From assembly GCA_902363735.1 (NCBI GenBank), contig CABJBA010000003.1, forward strand, positions 124,001 through 188,000: a stretch of 64,000 nucleotides of DNA. The letters are read 5' to 3'. The notes beneath the pieces were generated by a model that saw only the letters and a list, made by a program, of their open reading frames with translations, did no database searches and was not told the DNA's origin. Both the position numbers and the translations under genes were made by a program. Shown one piece after another: positions 25,540 to 34,242 of this stretch. Within the stretch, counting starts at the first letter, position 1. The number at the start of each line of letters is the position of its first letter. This DNA comes from Clostridiaceae bacterium. GTDB lineage: Bacteria > Bacillota > Clostridia > Lachnospirales > Lachnospiraceae.

Positions 25540-26718
25540 TTAATGGTGAAAAAGGCGAAGCCCTGTAAAAACCATACCCATGCCATATTGATCGCAGGTT
25601 TCAATCACCTGGTCATCCCGGACAGAGCCTCCCGGCTGGGCCACATATTTTACTCCACTCTTATAGGCACGGTCAATGTTGTCTCCAAAGGGGAAGAAGG
25701 CATCAGATCCTAATGAGACACCTGTCAAGGTATCCAGCCACTTTCGTTTATCTTCTTGTGTAAATACGTCAGGCTTTACTTTAAAAACAGATTTCCACTT
25801 TCCGTCTGCCAGTAAATTCATGTAATCTTCTCCGATATAAATATCAATCGCATTATCCCGGTCCGCGCGGCGTATTTCATCTACAAAGGAAAGTTCCAGA
25901 ACCTGAGGGGCCTGGCGCAGAAACCAGTTATCAGCCTTGTTTCCGGCCAGTCTGGTGCAGTGGACTCTGGATTGCTGCCCTGCTCCTATTCCAATGGCCT
26001 GTCCTCCCTTTGCAAAGCACACGGAATTTGACTGGGTGTATTTTAAGGTGATCAGAGAAATAATCATATCTAATTTGGCGGACTCCGGGATATCCCGGTT
26101 CTTTGTCACCACATTTTTTAAAAGGGATTCATTAATCTTCTGTTCATTTCTCCCCTGTTCAAAGGTGATTCCATAGACCTGTTTTTTCTCCAGAGGTTCC
26201 GGCTCATAGTCCGGGTCTATCCGGATAACATTGTATTTACCGTTTTTCTTGGCATTTAATATCTGTAAGGCCCCCGGCTCATACCCCGGAGCAATAACTC
26301 CGTCGGACACCTCCCGCTTGATCAGTCTGGCGGTAGAAACATCACAGACATCAGACAGGCAGATAAAATCCCCAAAAGAGGACAGCCGGTCCGCTCCCCT
26401 TGCCCTGGCATAAGCACTGGCTAAAGGAGAAAGTTCCTCTAAGTCATCTACCCAGCAGGCCCTGGCAAGCTGGGGGTCAAGAGGAAGTCCAACTCCTGCA
26501 CCTGCCGGAGAAACATGCTTAAAAGAGGCAGCCGCTGGCAGGCCTGTTGCTTCTTTTAACTCTTTTACCAGCTGCCATCCGTTAAATGCATCCAAAAAGT
26601 TAATATATCCCGGACTTCCGCTTAACACTTCAATGGGAAGTTCTTCTCCCTCTGGCATAAAAATTTGGGACGGTTTCTGGTTTGGGTTGCATCCATATTT
26701 TAACTGTAATTCCTTCAT
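25540..26718 (-). CDS. AICAR formyltransferase, standalone (PurH transformylase domain)
   Basis: The 392-aa protein matches only the AICAR transformylase half of PurH: LKYGCNPNQKP at the N-terminus, then SFKHVSPAGAGVG with the catalytic Lys-His, and near the C-terminus SDAFFPFGDNIDRAYKSGVKYVAQPGGSVRDD. The N-terminal MGS-like IMP cyclohydrolase domain of bifunctional PurH is absent. It uses 10-formyl-THF to make FAICAR; the PurO gene 14 bp upstream supplies ring closure. Both sit behind a ZTP riboswitch. Confidence 0.93.
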   Translation of the reverse strand: MKELQLKYGCNPNQKPSQIFMPEGEELPIEVLSGSPGYINFLDAFNGWQLVKELKEATGLPAAASFKHVSPAGAGVGLPLDPQLARACWVDDLEELSPLASAYARARGADRLSSFGDFICLSDVCDVSTARLIKREVSDGVIAPGYEPGALQILNAKKNGKYNVIRIDPDYEPEPLEKKQVYGITFEQGRNEQKINESLLKNVVTKNRDIPESAKLDMIISLITLKYTQSNSVCFAKGGQAIGIGAGQQSRVHCTRLAGNKADNWFLRQAPQVLELSFVDEIRRADRDNAIDIYIGEDYMNLLADGKWKSVFKVKPDVFTQEDKRKWLDTLTGVSLGSDAFFPFGDNIDRAYKSGVKYVAQPGGSVRDDQVIETCDQYGMGMVFTGLRLFHH

Positions 26719-26732
26719 TTTCTAGGCTCCTG

Positions 26733-27440
26733 TCATTTGTTTTTATTTATAATCCGTGTCTCATAAAGACCTGATTCTACATCAATGTATCTGACAAAAA
26801 GAGAAACCTTGTTTTGTTCATTGAGATTTCCCCATATCATGGCGGTAAAGTCTTCTATATTATCAAAAATCTCCACCATCTTAGGTTCTCCCTCAAAACT
26901 GGGAAGAGGGTTTCCATCATGCATATAAGTGTGAATAAAACGGCCTTCCCCTGCCTGGGGATTTTCATAGGCAAAGGTATACCGGCAGCAGGAATCAGGC
27001 TTTCCTTGATTGCTTTTTAACATAGACATAGCATAGTTGAAATTCCCCTCTTCCATATGGATGATACCAGAAATGCGGGGGGTGTAATTGGGGATGTCCG
27101 GCTCAAACTCCCTTGATCTTAAGGACTGTTCAAAGGTCAGCTGGCTGTCCATGCCCTGATAGATGGTATCAGTCTGATCCCCATTTGTCACTATAGTTTT
27201 ATTTCCCATAACCCGTACAGGAGAATAAATAATCAGGCTTGGGTCTACCAGCTTTAAAGGGTCGAACGCCTGGGTCCGTATTCCCTCCCCTTCTTCCACA
27301 AAGATGCGGTTGCGGCTGTTATCGCTTCTTCCCATAATAAAATAAGCAGTGACCGCTTTTCTGCCATCAGGTGTCTTTCCCATGATGATCCCTCTTCCCG
27401 GATAGGAATTGTTCATTAAATCTTCTCTTAAAGAAACCAT
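26733..27440 (-). CDS. purO: IMP cyclohydrolase, PurO type
   Basis: The 235-aa protein has the PurO layout (NSYPGRGIIMGKTPDGRKAVTAYFIMGRSDNSRNR at the N-terminus; YTPRISGIIHM about residue 125; FAYENPQAGEGRFIHTYMHDG). This family, first known from archaea, converts FAICAR to IMP. The ATG at 27440 has AAGGAGGA upstream; a longer reading extends into the riboswitch terminator and is rejected. Co-transcribed with the AICAR transformylase. Confidence 0.9.
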   Translation of the reverse strand: MVSLREDLMNNSYPGRGIIMGKTPDGRKAVTAYFIMGRSDNSRNRIFVEEGEGIRTQAFDPLKLVDPSLIIYSPVRVMGNKTIVTNGDQTDTIYQGMDSQLTFEQSLRSREFEPDIPNYTPRISGIIHMEEGNFNYAMSMLKSNQGKPDSCCRYTFAYENPQAGEGRFIHTYMHDGNPLPSFEGEPKMVEIFDNIEDFTAMIWGNLNEQNKVSLFVRYIDVESGLYETRIINKNK

Positions 27441-27469
27441 ATTTATCCTCCTTTTCCGTGTAAATACAC

Positions 27470-27508
27470 AAAAAACCGCCTGGGCATCCCATAACAATGC
27501 CCAGGCGG
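27470..27508 (-). terminator. ZTP riboswitch expression-platform terminator
   Basis: On the reverse strand CCGCCTGGGCAT and ATGCCCAGGCGG form a perfect 12-bp stem followed by TTTTTTG. The first arm is also part of the aptamer's conserved 3' block, so ligand binding and termination are mutually exclusive. Confidence 0.9.
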
Positions 27509-27568
27509 TCGGCTTTTTGTATCGTGCTCCCTGTGGTTTAATCCCACTGATCCGCCAGTCGCACGTAC
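27499..27568 (-). promoter_or_regulatory. ZTP/ZMP riboswitch (pfl motif)
   Basis: Read on the reverse strand: GCGACUGGCGG, then the hairpin GUGGGAUUAAACCAC, then AGGGAGCACG and the CCGCCUGGGCA block, i.e. the conserved order of the pfl/ZTP aptamer. ZMP is AICAR, the substrate of the downstream transformylase, and ligand binding normally turns expression on by disrupting the terminator stem. Confidence 0.92.
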
Positions 27569-27577
27569 TTTTTCAAT

Positions 27578-27606
27578 ATCATATAATATTACTGCAGAAA
27601 ATGCAA
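27578..27606 (-). promoter_or_regulatory. promoter of the ZTP riboswitch-purO operon
   Basis: On the reverse strand TTGCAT (27601-27606), 17-bp spacer, TATGAT (27578-27583). Confidence 0.65.
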
Positions 27607-27653
27607 GCATTATTTAGGCTGCAGTTGGACAGTGGAGAACTACAACATTAGAA

Positions 27654-29015
27654 CTACTCATTCCGTATGGCAGCAAGGGGACTCAGTTTCATAGCCCGCA
27701 AGGCAGGGAAGAATCCTGCAGCCATACCCACAAATACAGCAAACCAGATGGCTGTCATTCCAAGCCAGGGAGGAATTCTCGATAAATCTCCAGGTACACC
27801 TTCCATAAATCGTCCGGATAGAATCTTATTGATAAGAATAGAGACCCCATAGCTAAATGTAATTCCTGTTATTCCTCCCAGAAAACCGATAAAACCCGAC
27901 TCCAGAAGAAACATGTTCCTGATATTTCTCATATCACAACCCAAGACTTTTAAAATTCCAATTTCCTTTGTTCTTTCATAAATAGACATCATCATAGTAT
28001 TGGCAATTCCAATGGCAGCTACAAACAGAGAAACCGCTCCGATTCCTCCCAAAAGAGCCTGGACCATCTTAGCCTGTTTCTGGGACTGTTCCAGCCATTC
28101 CATATTGCTGTTAGCCTGATATCCCATATCAGTAATGGCCTTCTGCACTGCGGTCACGTTGGCCATTTCATCAACTTCCACAATGGCTTGCTGGTAAATG
28201 AAGTAATTATAAGGTTTTCCTTTTTTGTTGGTGGGCTGGTTAGGTATGGGCTTCTTTTTAAAGATCTGCTTCAGCTGGGACTTTAAGGCATCCAGATCAA
28301 CATAGACTCCATAACTGTAACTATTCCAATCTTCCAGCCCTCCTTCCACAAGCCCTGCTGTGGAAAGAAGATACTTTTTAGGGGGTTTAACAGGGTTTCC
28401 ATCAGTCCCTGTACCGCCGCCCTGGGAATTATAATAAGCATCCACATCAAAAATAACAAACAGGGGTTTATTAATAAAATCCACATCAGGAACAGAAGAA
28501 GGCTCATCATAATAATTGTTATTGGATTTTTTGGGGTTATGAAACTGTCTGGCTACCATGTTACCAATGACCATCTTTAAATCTTTGTCTCCCGGTTCAG
28601 GAAGGTTTCCTTCTTTTAAGGCAATGTTCTTCATATAACCTTCACTGACGCCTATGATACTGATATTAGCCTGATAGGCTCCCTGAAACATAAGAACATT
28701 GGTTTCCAACAAAGGAGATGCTTCATTGACATGAGAAATCTGTTTAAACTGTTTAATCACGTCGTCAGTCATATAATCAGGCTCCTTGCTGCTGTCATTC
28801 CCTCCCCACATGGTATTGGAATATACGGTAATTTCCGTAAGGCTTCCATAAGAAGCAATTTGTTCCATGGTAAGCTCATTAAAACCAATACCTAAAGACA
28901 CCATAACCACGATGGAAGCCGTACCGATCAAAACTCCCAGAACCGTTAAAAATGTTCTCAGCTTCCTGCGTCTTAAATTGTTTACACTCATGGAAAGCAA
29001 ATCGCTAAATCTCAT
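27654..29015 (-). CDS. FtsX/MacB-like ABC transporter permease
   Basis: The 453-aa protein starts at 29015 after GGGAGAGG; the extra 26 residues of the longer reading overlap the upstream gene. MRFSDLLSMSVNNLRRRKLRTFLTVLGVLIGTASIVVMVSLG is the N-terminal helix and lead-in. A large outside domain (about 45-320) and three C-terminal helices follow, with the coupling loop YERTKEIGILKVLGCDMRNI. It is the third gene of an operon with an ATPase and a NEW3/CARDB-like protein, overlapping the latter by 11 bp. Substrate unknown. Confidence 0.92.
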   Translation of the reverse strand: MRFSDLLSMSVNNLRRRKLRTFLTVLGVLIGTASIVVMVSLGIGFNELTMEQIASYGSLTEITVYSNTMWGGNDSSKEPDYMTDDVIKQFKQISHVNEASPLLETNVLMFQGAYQANISIIGVSEGYMKNIALKEGNLPEPGDKDLKMVIGNMVARQFHNPKKSNNNYYDEPSSVPDVDFINKPLFVIFDVDAYYNSQGGGTGTDGNPVKPPKKYLLSTAGLVEGGLEDWNSYSYGVYVDLDALKSQLKQIFKKKPIPNQPTNKKGKPYNYFIYQQAIVEVDEMANVTAVQKAITDMGYQANSNMEWLEQSQKQAKMVQALLGGIGAVSLFVAAIGIANTMMMSIYERTKEIGILKVLGCDMRNIRNMFLLESGFIGFLGGITGITFSYGVSILINKILSGRFMEGVPGDLSRIPPWLGMTAIWFAVFVGMAAGFFPALRAMKLSPLAAIRNE

Positions 29016-30825
29016 TATTTGTTTCCTCTCCCAGTTCCTGTGCCTTCTTTTTACGTTTTTTAAGTACGAAAACAATTCCTCCCGCAGCAGCAATCACAGC
29101 CACCATAAACAGCGGAATAAGTACTTTTCCTAATCCCGATTTACCATCTACCTGTCCGTCTACCGGAAATTCTCCTGACTCATCTGTATCAAAGCCAGGA
29201 TCCACAAGTTCTGTTACCATCAGGGACAGTTCCTTTTCTACAGGCTCACTGACTACTCCGTTTTCATCCTCATAGGTGATGAGAATTTTGACCTTACCAT
29301 CATCCACTGTAGGTGCGGCCCCAGTAATCATAGCATCTACATTTCCCGTTTCTCCGGGCTTAATATTTCCCACATAGCTGCTGTTCTGCTGAATACTGTC
29401 TCCTACAAAAGATACCATTACATTGTAAAGAAGAACCTTTCCCGTATTATTGATCGGGAACATAACGTTGGTTTCCGAGCCAACGGTAATGGAGTCCGGC
29501 ATCACCTCAACGGTTCCTGTGTTCAGGCGGGACACCTGTCTGACCGGAATGTTTACTGTTACTTTTTCTTCGGCATTTTTAAACTCAGGGCTGTCGTATT
29601 TTTCATTTATTATTATAGCGTAGGTTCTCTGATCCACCCATGCACCTGCCTGCAGCTTAACCTTTAAATCTGTCGTCTGTCCTGCTCCAAGGTTATTGAC
29701 AACGAAAGAGGAGGAGCCTGCATCTGTGGTAAATACCGCACTGTCGGTTACCTTTTCCGATTCCAGGCTGAACAGGATATTGCTGGCTGCAACGTGATCA
29801 GAAGCATTCTTCATGTGAAGAATCAGTTCAAATTCTTCCCCTGCATAAATGGTTTCCGGATTCGTTTCAAAGCCGTCTACAATGATTCTGGCTCTTGTTC
29901 TGTCGTTAGCATTAAATTCTCCGGTATTCTCCTCTTTTTCCTTGTTTTGCACTTTCACATAATAAATCTGTTCCGTTTTCTTAATGGTTCCTTCTGTACT
30001 GTCCCGGTATTCTATGACAAAAGTAATGGGATAGTACCCGCTGTATACGTCCTTACGGATAGCCATGCTGTAGGGTACTGAAACCGACTCACTGCCGCCG
30101 ATCTTGTCAAAATGCCGGGTATAACTTCCGTCATTGATATCAAAAGGAAATTTAGTGCTGTCCTGGTCAAGGCCCATTCGGATGTTTACATCAAAAGCCG
30201 TAATATTAGTAGAATTGCGGAAGTTGATATCAAAGTTCATGACTTGGGGATATACACCAGAGGGTGTATTCTGACCCTCTCCCAGTTCAAACCGGATATC
30301 TCCTTCTGATTCGTCTGACCCTGTGGTTGAGGTGGATTTTGTGATCCAAATGTTGACTTTTTCACGTGCCAAACCACTTCCGTCATTTTTAACCGTTGAA
30401 TTTGTTACAATCTCCAAAGGTACCGTATAATAGCCATCTGCTATATCTCTTCGGACTTTTGCTGTAAGAGAGACTGTCTTAGAACTTCCGCTCTTTACAC
30501 TTCCAATCTTTTTATTATCGAAGGTATCTGTGGTGATTTCAAAAGGAAAAACGCTTCCGGAAAAGGTTTCCCCATCCTCAAATGCATCGCTTTCCTGGTT
30601 TGCCAACCCTTCGTCAAACCGAATCGCTACTCCCTCCAAATCAATATCATCAATATTCGTAAAAACCATGCTAATGGTCATACTCTGTCCTGTTTTTCCG
30701 GTGGGGATTTTTTTTACATCAATATAACGGTCGTATCCCGGCCTGGCAAAAGCCACTCCCGGCACAGACGAAACAATCATAATGACCGCAAGCAGCCATA
30801 AAATCCCTTTTCTAACCCTATTCAT
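29005..30825 (-). CDS. NEW3/CARDB-like (COG1361-type) membrane-anchored protein
   Basis: The 606-aa protein has a signal peptide (residues 1-28; AGGAGG 9 bp before the ATG). Several beta-sandwich repeats of the alpha-galactosidase NEW3/CARDB kind follow; phrases such as SMVFTNIDDIDLEGVAIRF, KSGSSKTVSLTAKVRRDIADGYYTVPLEI and KASDHVAASNILFSLES recur with ~130-residue spacing. A C-terminal helix (about 565-588) is followed by KKRKKKAQ. Such proteins are typically partnered with a MacB-like ABC pair, as here. Probable role: outside component of an export or envelope complex. Confidence 0.87.
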   Translation of the reverse strand: MNRVRKGILWLLAVIMIVSSVPGVAFARPGYDRYIDVKKIPTGKTGQSMTISMVFTNIDDIDLEGVAIRFDEGLANQESDAFEDGETFSGSVFPFEITTDTFDNKKIGSVKSGSSKTVSLTAKVRRDIADGYYTVPLEIVTNSTVKNDGSGLAREKVNIWITKSTSTTGSDESEGDIRFELGEGQNTPSGVYPQVMNFDINFRNSTNITAFDVNIRMGLDQDSTKFPFDINDGSYTRHFDKIGGSESVSVPYSMAIRKDVYSGYYPITFVIEYRDSTEGTIKKTEQIYYVKVQNKEKEENTGEFNANDRTRARIIVDGFETNPETIYAGEEFELILHMKNASDHVAASNILFSLESEKVTDSAVFTTDAGSSSFVVNNLGAGQTTDLKVKLQAGAWVDQRTYAIIINEKYDSPEFKNAEEKVTVNIPVRQVSRLNTGTVEVMPDSITVGSETNVMFPINNTGKVLLYNVMVSFVGDSIQQNSSYVGNIKPGETGNVDAMITGAAPTVDDGKVKILITYEDENGVVSEPVEKELSLMVTELVDPGFDTDESGEFPVDGQVDGKSGLGKVLIPLFMVAVIAAAGGIVFVLKKRKKKAQELGEETNNEI

Positions 30826-31552
30826 TCCCTGTATCCTCCTCTGCATCCTCATGGTGCCGTTCTTCAATCTTAAATATCTTTCCATCCACAATATGAAACT
30901 GCCTGTCAGCAAACTGAGCGATATAATTATCATGAGTAACCATGATCAATGTCTGGTTCTGCTCCCTGACTATTCTCTGCATCAGATTCAGTATTTCCTT
31001 CGTGGTCTTTGAGTCCAGATTTCCTGTAGGCTCATCAGCAAATATGATCTGGGGATCTGATGCCAGAGCCCTGGCAATTCCCACTCTCTGCTGCTGTCCT
31101 CCTGACATTTCATTAGCCAGATGCATCATCTGCTTTTCCAGCCCTACCAGTTTTATGTATTCTTTTGCCTTTTCGTTTCTAACCTTCTTCGGCACTCCCC
31201 TAAAAGAAAGGGGAAGAGCCACATTTTCCACTGCATTCATGGTTTTTAACAGATTGTAGGATTGAAAGATAAATCCAACATGCTTTCTGCGGAATGCAAC
31301 CAATTGGTTTTCCGAAAGCTTTTCAATATGCTGTTCGGCAATAATGATCTCTCCTTTAGAGGGTTTTTCCAAACCTGCCATCATATTCAAAAGAGTGGAT
31401 TTACCGGAACCGGAAGGACCTACAATTGCACAGAACTCTCCTTTATATATGGTAAAATCCACGCCGTTTAATGCATAAACCTTGGTATTTCCCACTTGAT
31501 ACACCTTATAAAGATCCTTGGCCTGGATCATAGGTGTCTTGCCATTTACCAA
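30818..31552 (-). CDS. LolD/MacB-type ABC transporter ATP-binding protein
   Basis: It has Walker A GPSGSGKSTLLNM, signature MSGGQQQRVGIARALAS and Walker B IIFADEPTGNLDS. TTG 31552 is preferred (AGGAGG 8 bp upstream), giving VNGKTPMIQAKDLYKVYQ; ATG 31531 lacks a ribosome site and the ATG at 31615 lies in AT-rich DNA. The C-terminus has an acidic tail (ERHHEDAEEDTGNE). It overlaps the NEW3-type gene by 8 bp and is the first gene of that operon. Confidence 0.92.
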   Translation of the reverse strand: MVNGKTPMIQAKDLYKVYQVGNTKVYALNGVDFTIYKGEFCAIVGPSGSGKSTLLNMMAGLEKPSKGEIIIAEQHIEKLSENQLVAFRRKHVGFIFQSYNLLKTMNAVENVALPLSFRGVPKKVRNEKAKEYIKLVGLEKQMMHLANEMSGGQQQRVGIARALASDPQIIFADEPTGNLDSKTTKEILNLMQRIVREQNQTLIMVTHDNYIAQFADRQFHIVDGKIFKIEERHHEDAEEDTGNE

Positions 31553-31698
31553 AGCGGATACCTCCTTACTTGAACTTGTATACACATTATACAACAAGAT
31601 ATAAAAATCAGCCATTCCTAATTTCCTTACACTTTATTACATATTCCTTAACGGAAAATCTTCGGAAAAATAATTATATTATAAAATTAAAAAAAGTG

Positions 31699-31727
31699 TA
31701 GAAATATTTTAACGAATACTATATAAT
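31699..31727 (+). promoter_or_regulatory. probable pyrBI promoter
   Basis: TAGAAA, 17-bp spacer, perfect TATAAT (31722-31727), 46 bp before the pyrB ATG. I see no PyrR attenuator or leader terminator in the short leader. Confidence 0.5.
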
Positions 31728-31772
31728 GGGATAGACTTTGAAATCACAACGTAATAGATAAAGGAGATTCTT

Positions 31773-32696
31773 ATGAGACATTTATTAAACCCTTTAGACT
31801 TTAGTGTTGAAGAAACACAAAAGCTGTTAGTTCTAGCTAAGGATATCGAAGAAAATCTTCCAAAATATTCTCATGTATGCGATGGAAAGAAATTAGCTAC
31901 ATTATTTTATGAGCCAAGTACAAGAACCCGTCTGAGTTTTGAAGCTGCGATGCTGAACCTGGGTGGCAGTGTACTGGGCTTTTCTTCTGCCGATTCCAGT
32001 TCCGCTTCAAAAGGAGAAAGCGTTGCAGATACCATCCGTGTCATCTCCTCTTATGCTGATATCTGCGCCATGAGACATCCGAAGGAAGGTGCTCCTTTGG
32101 TAGCTGCCAATTATTCCAACATACCGGTCATCAATGCAGGGGATGGCGGTCACCAGCATCCAACTCAGACCCTGACTGATCTGCTTTCTATTAATTCTTT
32201 AAAGGGCCGTTTAAACAACTTAACCATCGGCCTCTGCGGTGATTTGAAATTCGGCCGTACAGTCCATTCTCTGATCAATGCTCTTGTACGATACGAAAAC
32301 ATCAAGTTTATCTTAATTTCCCCTCCTGAATTACGTGTTCCCGAATACATCAGAGAAGATGTGCTGCGGGCCAATAACATGGAATTTGTTGAAATGGACA
32401 GCCTGGATCATGCCATGCCTGAACTTGATATCCTTTACATGACCCGTGTCCAGAAGGAACGTTTCTTTAATGAAGAGGACTATATCCGCTTAAAAGACTG
32501 TTACATTCTGGATAAGAAAAAAATGAAACTGGCGAAAACGGACATGTTTGTGCTTCATCCTCTTCCCAGAGTCAATGAAATCTCCGTAGAAATTGATAAT
32601 GACCCGAGAGCTGCCTATTTCAAACAGGCACAATACGGTGTTTACGTGCGAATGGCTCTTATCATGACATTGTTGGAGGTAGAAAAATCATGTTAA
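31773..32696 (+). CDS. pyrB: aspartate carbamoyltransferase catalytic subunit
   Basis: At 307 aa this is the normal length. Carbamoyl-phosphate loop [21 protein letters not shown] (about 46-66), S80s loop [21 protein letters not shown] for the active His/Gln and HPLPRVNEI near 270 are all intact. It catalyses the first committed step of pyrimidine synthesis and forms a complex with PyrI encoded next. GGAGA ribosome site. Confidence 0.96.
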   Translation: MRHLLNPLDFSVEETQKLLVLAKDIEENLPKYSHVCDGKKLATLFYEPSTRTRLSFEAAMLNLGGSVLGFSSADSSSASKGESVADTIRVISSYADICAMRHPKEGAPLVAANYSNIPVINAGDGGHQHPTQTLTDLLSINSLKGRLNNLTIGLCGDLKFGRTVHSLINALVRYENIKFILISPPELRVPEYIREDVLRANNMEFVEMDSLDHAMPELDILYMTRVQKERFFNEEDYIRLKDCYILDKKKMKLAKTDMFVLHPLPRVNEISVEIDNDPRAAYFKQAQYGVYVRMALIMTLLEVEKSC

Positions 32697-33115
32697 ATAT
32701 CAGCGGATTAAAAGAAGGAATCGTGTTAGACCATATTGAAGCAGGAAAGAGTCTGGAAATTTATTTTAACCTGGGACTGGACAAGCTGGAATGCCAGGTT
32801 GCTATCATTAAAAACGCCAGAAGCAGCAAGATGGGGAAAAAAGACATTATTAAAATCGAAGGCGGCTTGGACTATATTGACTTAGATGTTCTGGGCTATA
32901 TTGACCATACCATTACAGTCAACATCGTGCGGGATAATTCCATTGTGGAAAAAAAGGCCTTAAGCCTTCCTAAAAAAATCACCAATGTAATTCACTGTAA
33001 AAATCCACGGTGCATTACTTCCATTGAACAGGAACTTCCTCACACCTTCTATCTTACTGATGAGGAAACCGAGACATACCGCTGCAGATACTGCGAAGAA
33101 AAATATACCAAGTAA
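32690..33115 (+). CDS. pyrI: aspartate carbamoyltransferase regulatory subunit
   Basis: The 141-aa protein has an N-terminal nucleotide-binding domain ([16 protein letters not shown]...) and a C-terminal zinc domain with four Cys (HCKNPRC...YRCRYCEEK). It overlaps pyrB by 7 bp. The presence of PyrI implies an allosteric, nucleotide-regulated holoenzyme of the E. coli kind. Confidence 0.95.
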   Translation: MLNISGLKEGIVLDHIEAGKSLEIYFNLGLDKLECQVAIIKNARSSKMGKKDIIKIEGGLDYIDLDVLGYIDHTITVNIVRDNSIVEKKALSLPKKITNVIHCKNPRCITSIEQELPHTFYLTDEETETYRCRYCEEKYTK

Positions 33116-33124
33116 TTTTTTTTG

Positions 33125-33163
33125 CCTGGAATTTCCTCTTGGGAAGTTTCCAGGTGTTTTTTT
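33125..33163 (+). terminator. terminator after pyrI
   Basis: CCTGGAA and TTCCAGG arms (33125-33154 hairpin) followed by GTTTTTTT, 9 bp after the pyrI stop. Confidence 0.8.
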
Positions 33164-33286
33164 GCCGTATCATAGCTTTTTTCATACGACAGTAGTACTC
33201 TTTTCCTTCCACTTTTCCAATTATCCAGTTATAGATAATATGCATTGCCGGATAATCAGGGTTTAATAGGGGTGGAGGTGACAGAC

Positions 33287-33526
33287 ATGATTGTGTACAA
33301 TAGATTATGGGAGACCATGAAAAAGAAGAATATCAGTCAGTATTATCTCATCAAATACTGCAAAGTAAGTGCCGGTCAGATTGGCCGCTTGAAAAAGAAT
33401 AACTTTGTTTCCACTCACACCATTGATATGCTCTGCAGAATTCTGGATTGCAAGGTAGAAGAAATTATGGAATACCGGGTTGATATTATGGAAGAAGGCA
33501 AGGAACCGGAAGAAAAGGATTCTTAG
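33287..33526 (+). CDS. small XRE/Cro-type helix-turn-helix protein
   Basis: Seventy-nine residues, with the HTH spanning about residues 5-65: RLWETMKKKNISQYYLIKYCKVSAGQIGRLKKNNFVSTHTIDMLCRILDCKVEEIMEY, then an acidic tail. The GGAGG 7 bp before ATG 33287 decides the start over the TTG at 33245. Standalone; target unknown. Typical of small Cro/C1-like regulators in Clostridia. Confidence 0.85.
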   Translation: MIVYNRLWETMKKKNISQYYLIKYCKVSAGQIGRLKKNNFVSTHTIDMLCRILDCKVEEIMEYRVDIMEEGKEPEEKDS

Positions 33527-33544
33527 CAGCAACTCATATTTCCT

Positions 33545-33592
33545 AAAAGGCTTCCGCCGCTTAAGTTAATGCTTAGGCGGCGGAAGCCTTTT
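33545..33592. terminator. long hairpin terminator after the HTH gene
   Basis: Arms of 21 bp (AAAAGGCTTCCGCCGCTTAAG and its near-perfect complement, one G-U) with a 6-nt loop; A- and T-runs at the stem ends make it usable on both strands. Confidence 0.8.
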
Positions 33593-33619
33593 AAGATAGA
33601 TCAATAAGGTATTCTCCTC

Positions 33620-33648
33620 TTGACACCATATTCTCATTATGGTATATT
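33620..33648 (+). promoter_or_regulatory. PadR operon promoter with internal palindrome
   Basis: TTGACA (33620-33625), 17-bp spacer, TATATT (33643-33648). Between them is an inverted repeat ACCATA-N7-TATGGT (33625-33643), the position expected of an autoregulatory PadR operator. Promoter is seen; operator role is inferred. Confidence 0.65.
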
Positions 33649-33681
33649 CAACTTGTTTAATATAAAATGGAGGTGTTTCAT

Positions 33682-34242
33682 ATGTCACTTAAGCACGGAC
33701 TGCTTGGCCTTTTGAATTATGGATCTATGACAGGTTATGAACTGGATAAAGCATTTAAGGATTCTCTCTCATTTTTCTGGCAGGCAAAAACCAGCCAGAT
33801 TTACCGTGAGTTAAACGCCATGGAGCAGCAAGGCTGGCTGACCAGCCAACGCGTCATACAAAATGAAAAACCTAATAAAAGAGTATATACTATAACAGAC
33901 AACGGAAAAGATGAATTTAAAAACTGGCTTTCTAAGCCGGAGTCCGATATTTCCGATGCTATGAGTGTTAAAAGCGGATTTTTAATGCGCATGTTTTTTG
34001 CTGGAGAAACCAGCATCGGGGAAGCTCTCAACATGCTTTACGCATACCGGGAAGAGTGCTCTGAACAAATCAGGAACATGAACGCTGCCCATAACGCAAT
34101 CGCTGAATATGGGGCAATTGTGAAAGACGATCAAAGAATAAAATACTGGAAAATAGCAGCACTTTATGGAGACGAGTTTTTTCAGGCAGGTCTTAGCTGG
34201 ACGGACAAAGCGATTGCTGTTTTAAAGGAGATAAAATCATGA
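33682..34242 (+). CDS. PadR-family transcriptional regulator
   Basis: The 186-aa protein has an N-terminal winged helix (SLKHGLLGLLNYGSMTGYELDKAFKDSLSFFWQAKTSQIYRELNAMEQQGWL...) and a C-terminal helical dimerisation domain (about 90-180), i.e. PadR with Vir_act_alpha_C. Start 33682 follows GGAGG by 8 bp. It overlaps the next gene by 4 bp, so it is co-translated with the flavodoxin-fold fusion it probably controls; PadR proteins often answer phenolics or drugs. Confidence 0.92.
   Translation: MSLKHGLLGLLNYGSMTGYELDKAFKDSLSFFWQAKTSQIYRELNAMEQQGWLTSQRVIQNEKPNKRVYTITDNGKDEFKNWLSKPESDISDAMSVKSGFLMRMFFAGETSIGEALNMLYAYREECSEQIRNMNAAHNAIAEYGAIVKDDQRIKYWKIAALYGDEFFQAGLSWTDKAIAVLKEIKS

Noticed and set aside
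27441..27497. N-terminal extension of PurO
   Set aside because: It lies in the riboswitch terminator region; AAGGAGGA marks the downstream ATG.
31616..31698. Possible PyrR attenuator or T-box before pyrB
   Set aside because: No anti-terminator/terminator pair or T-box sequence is visible in this short AT-rich region.
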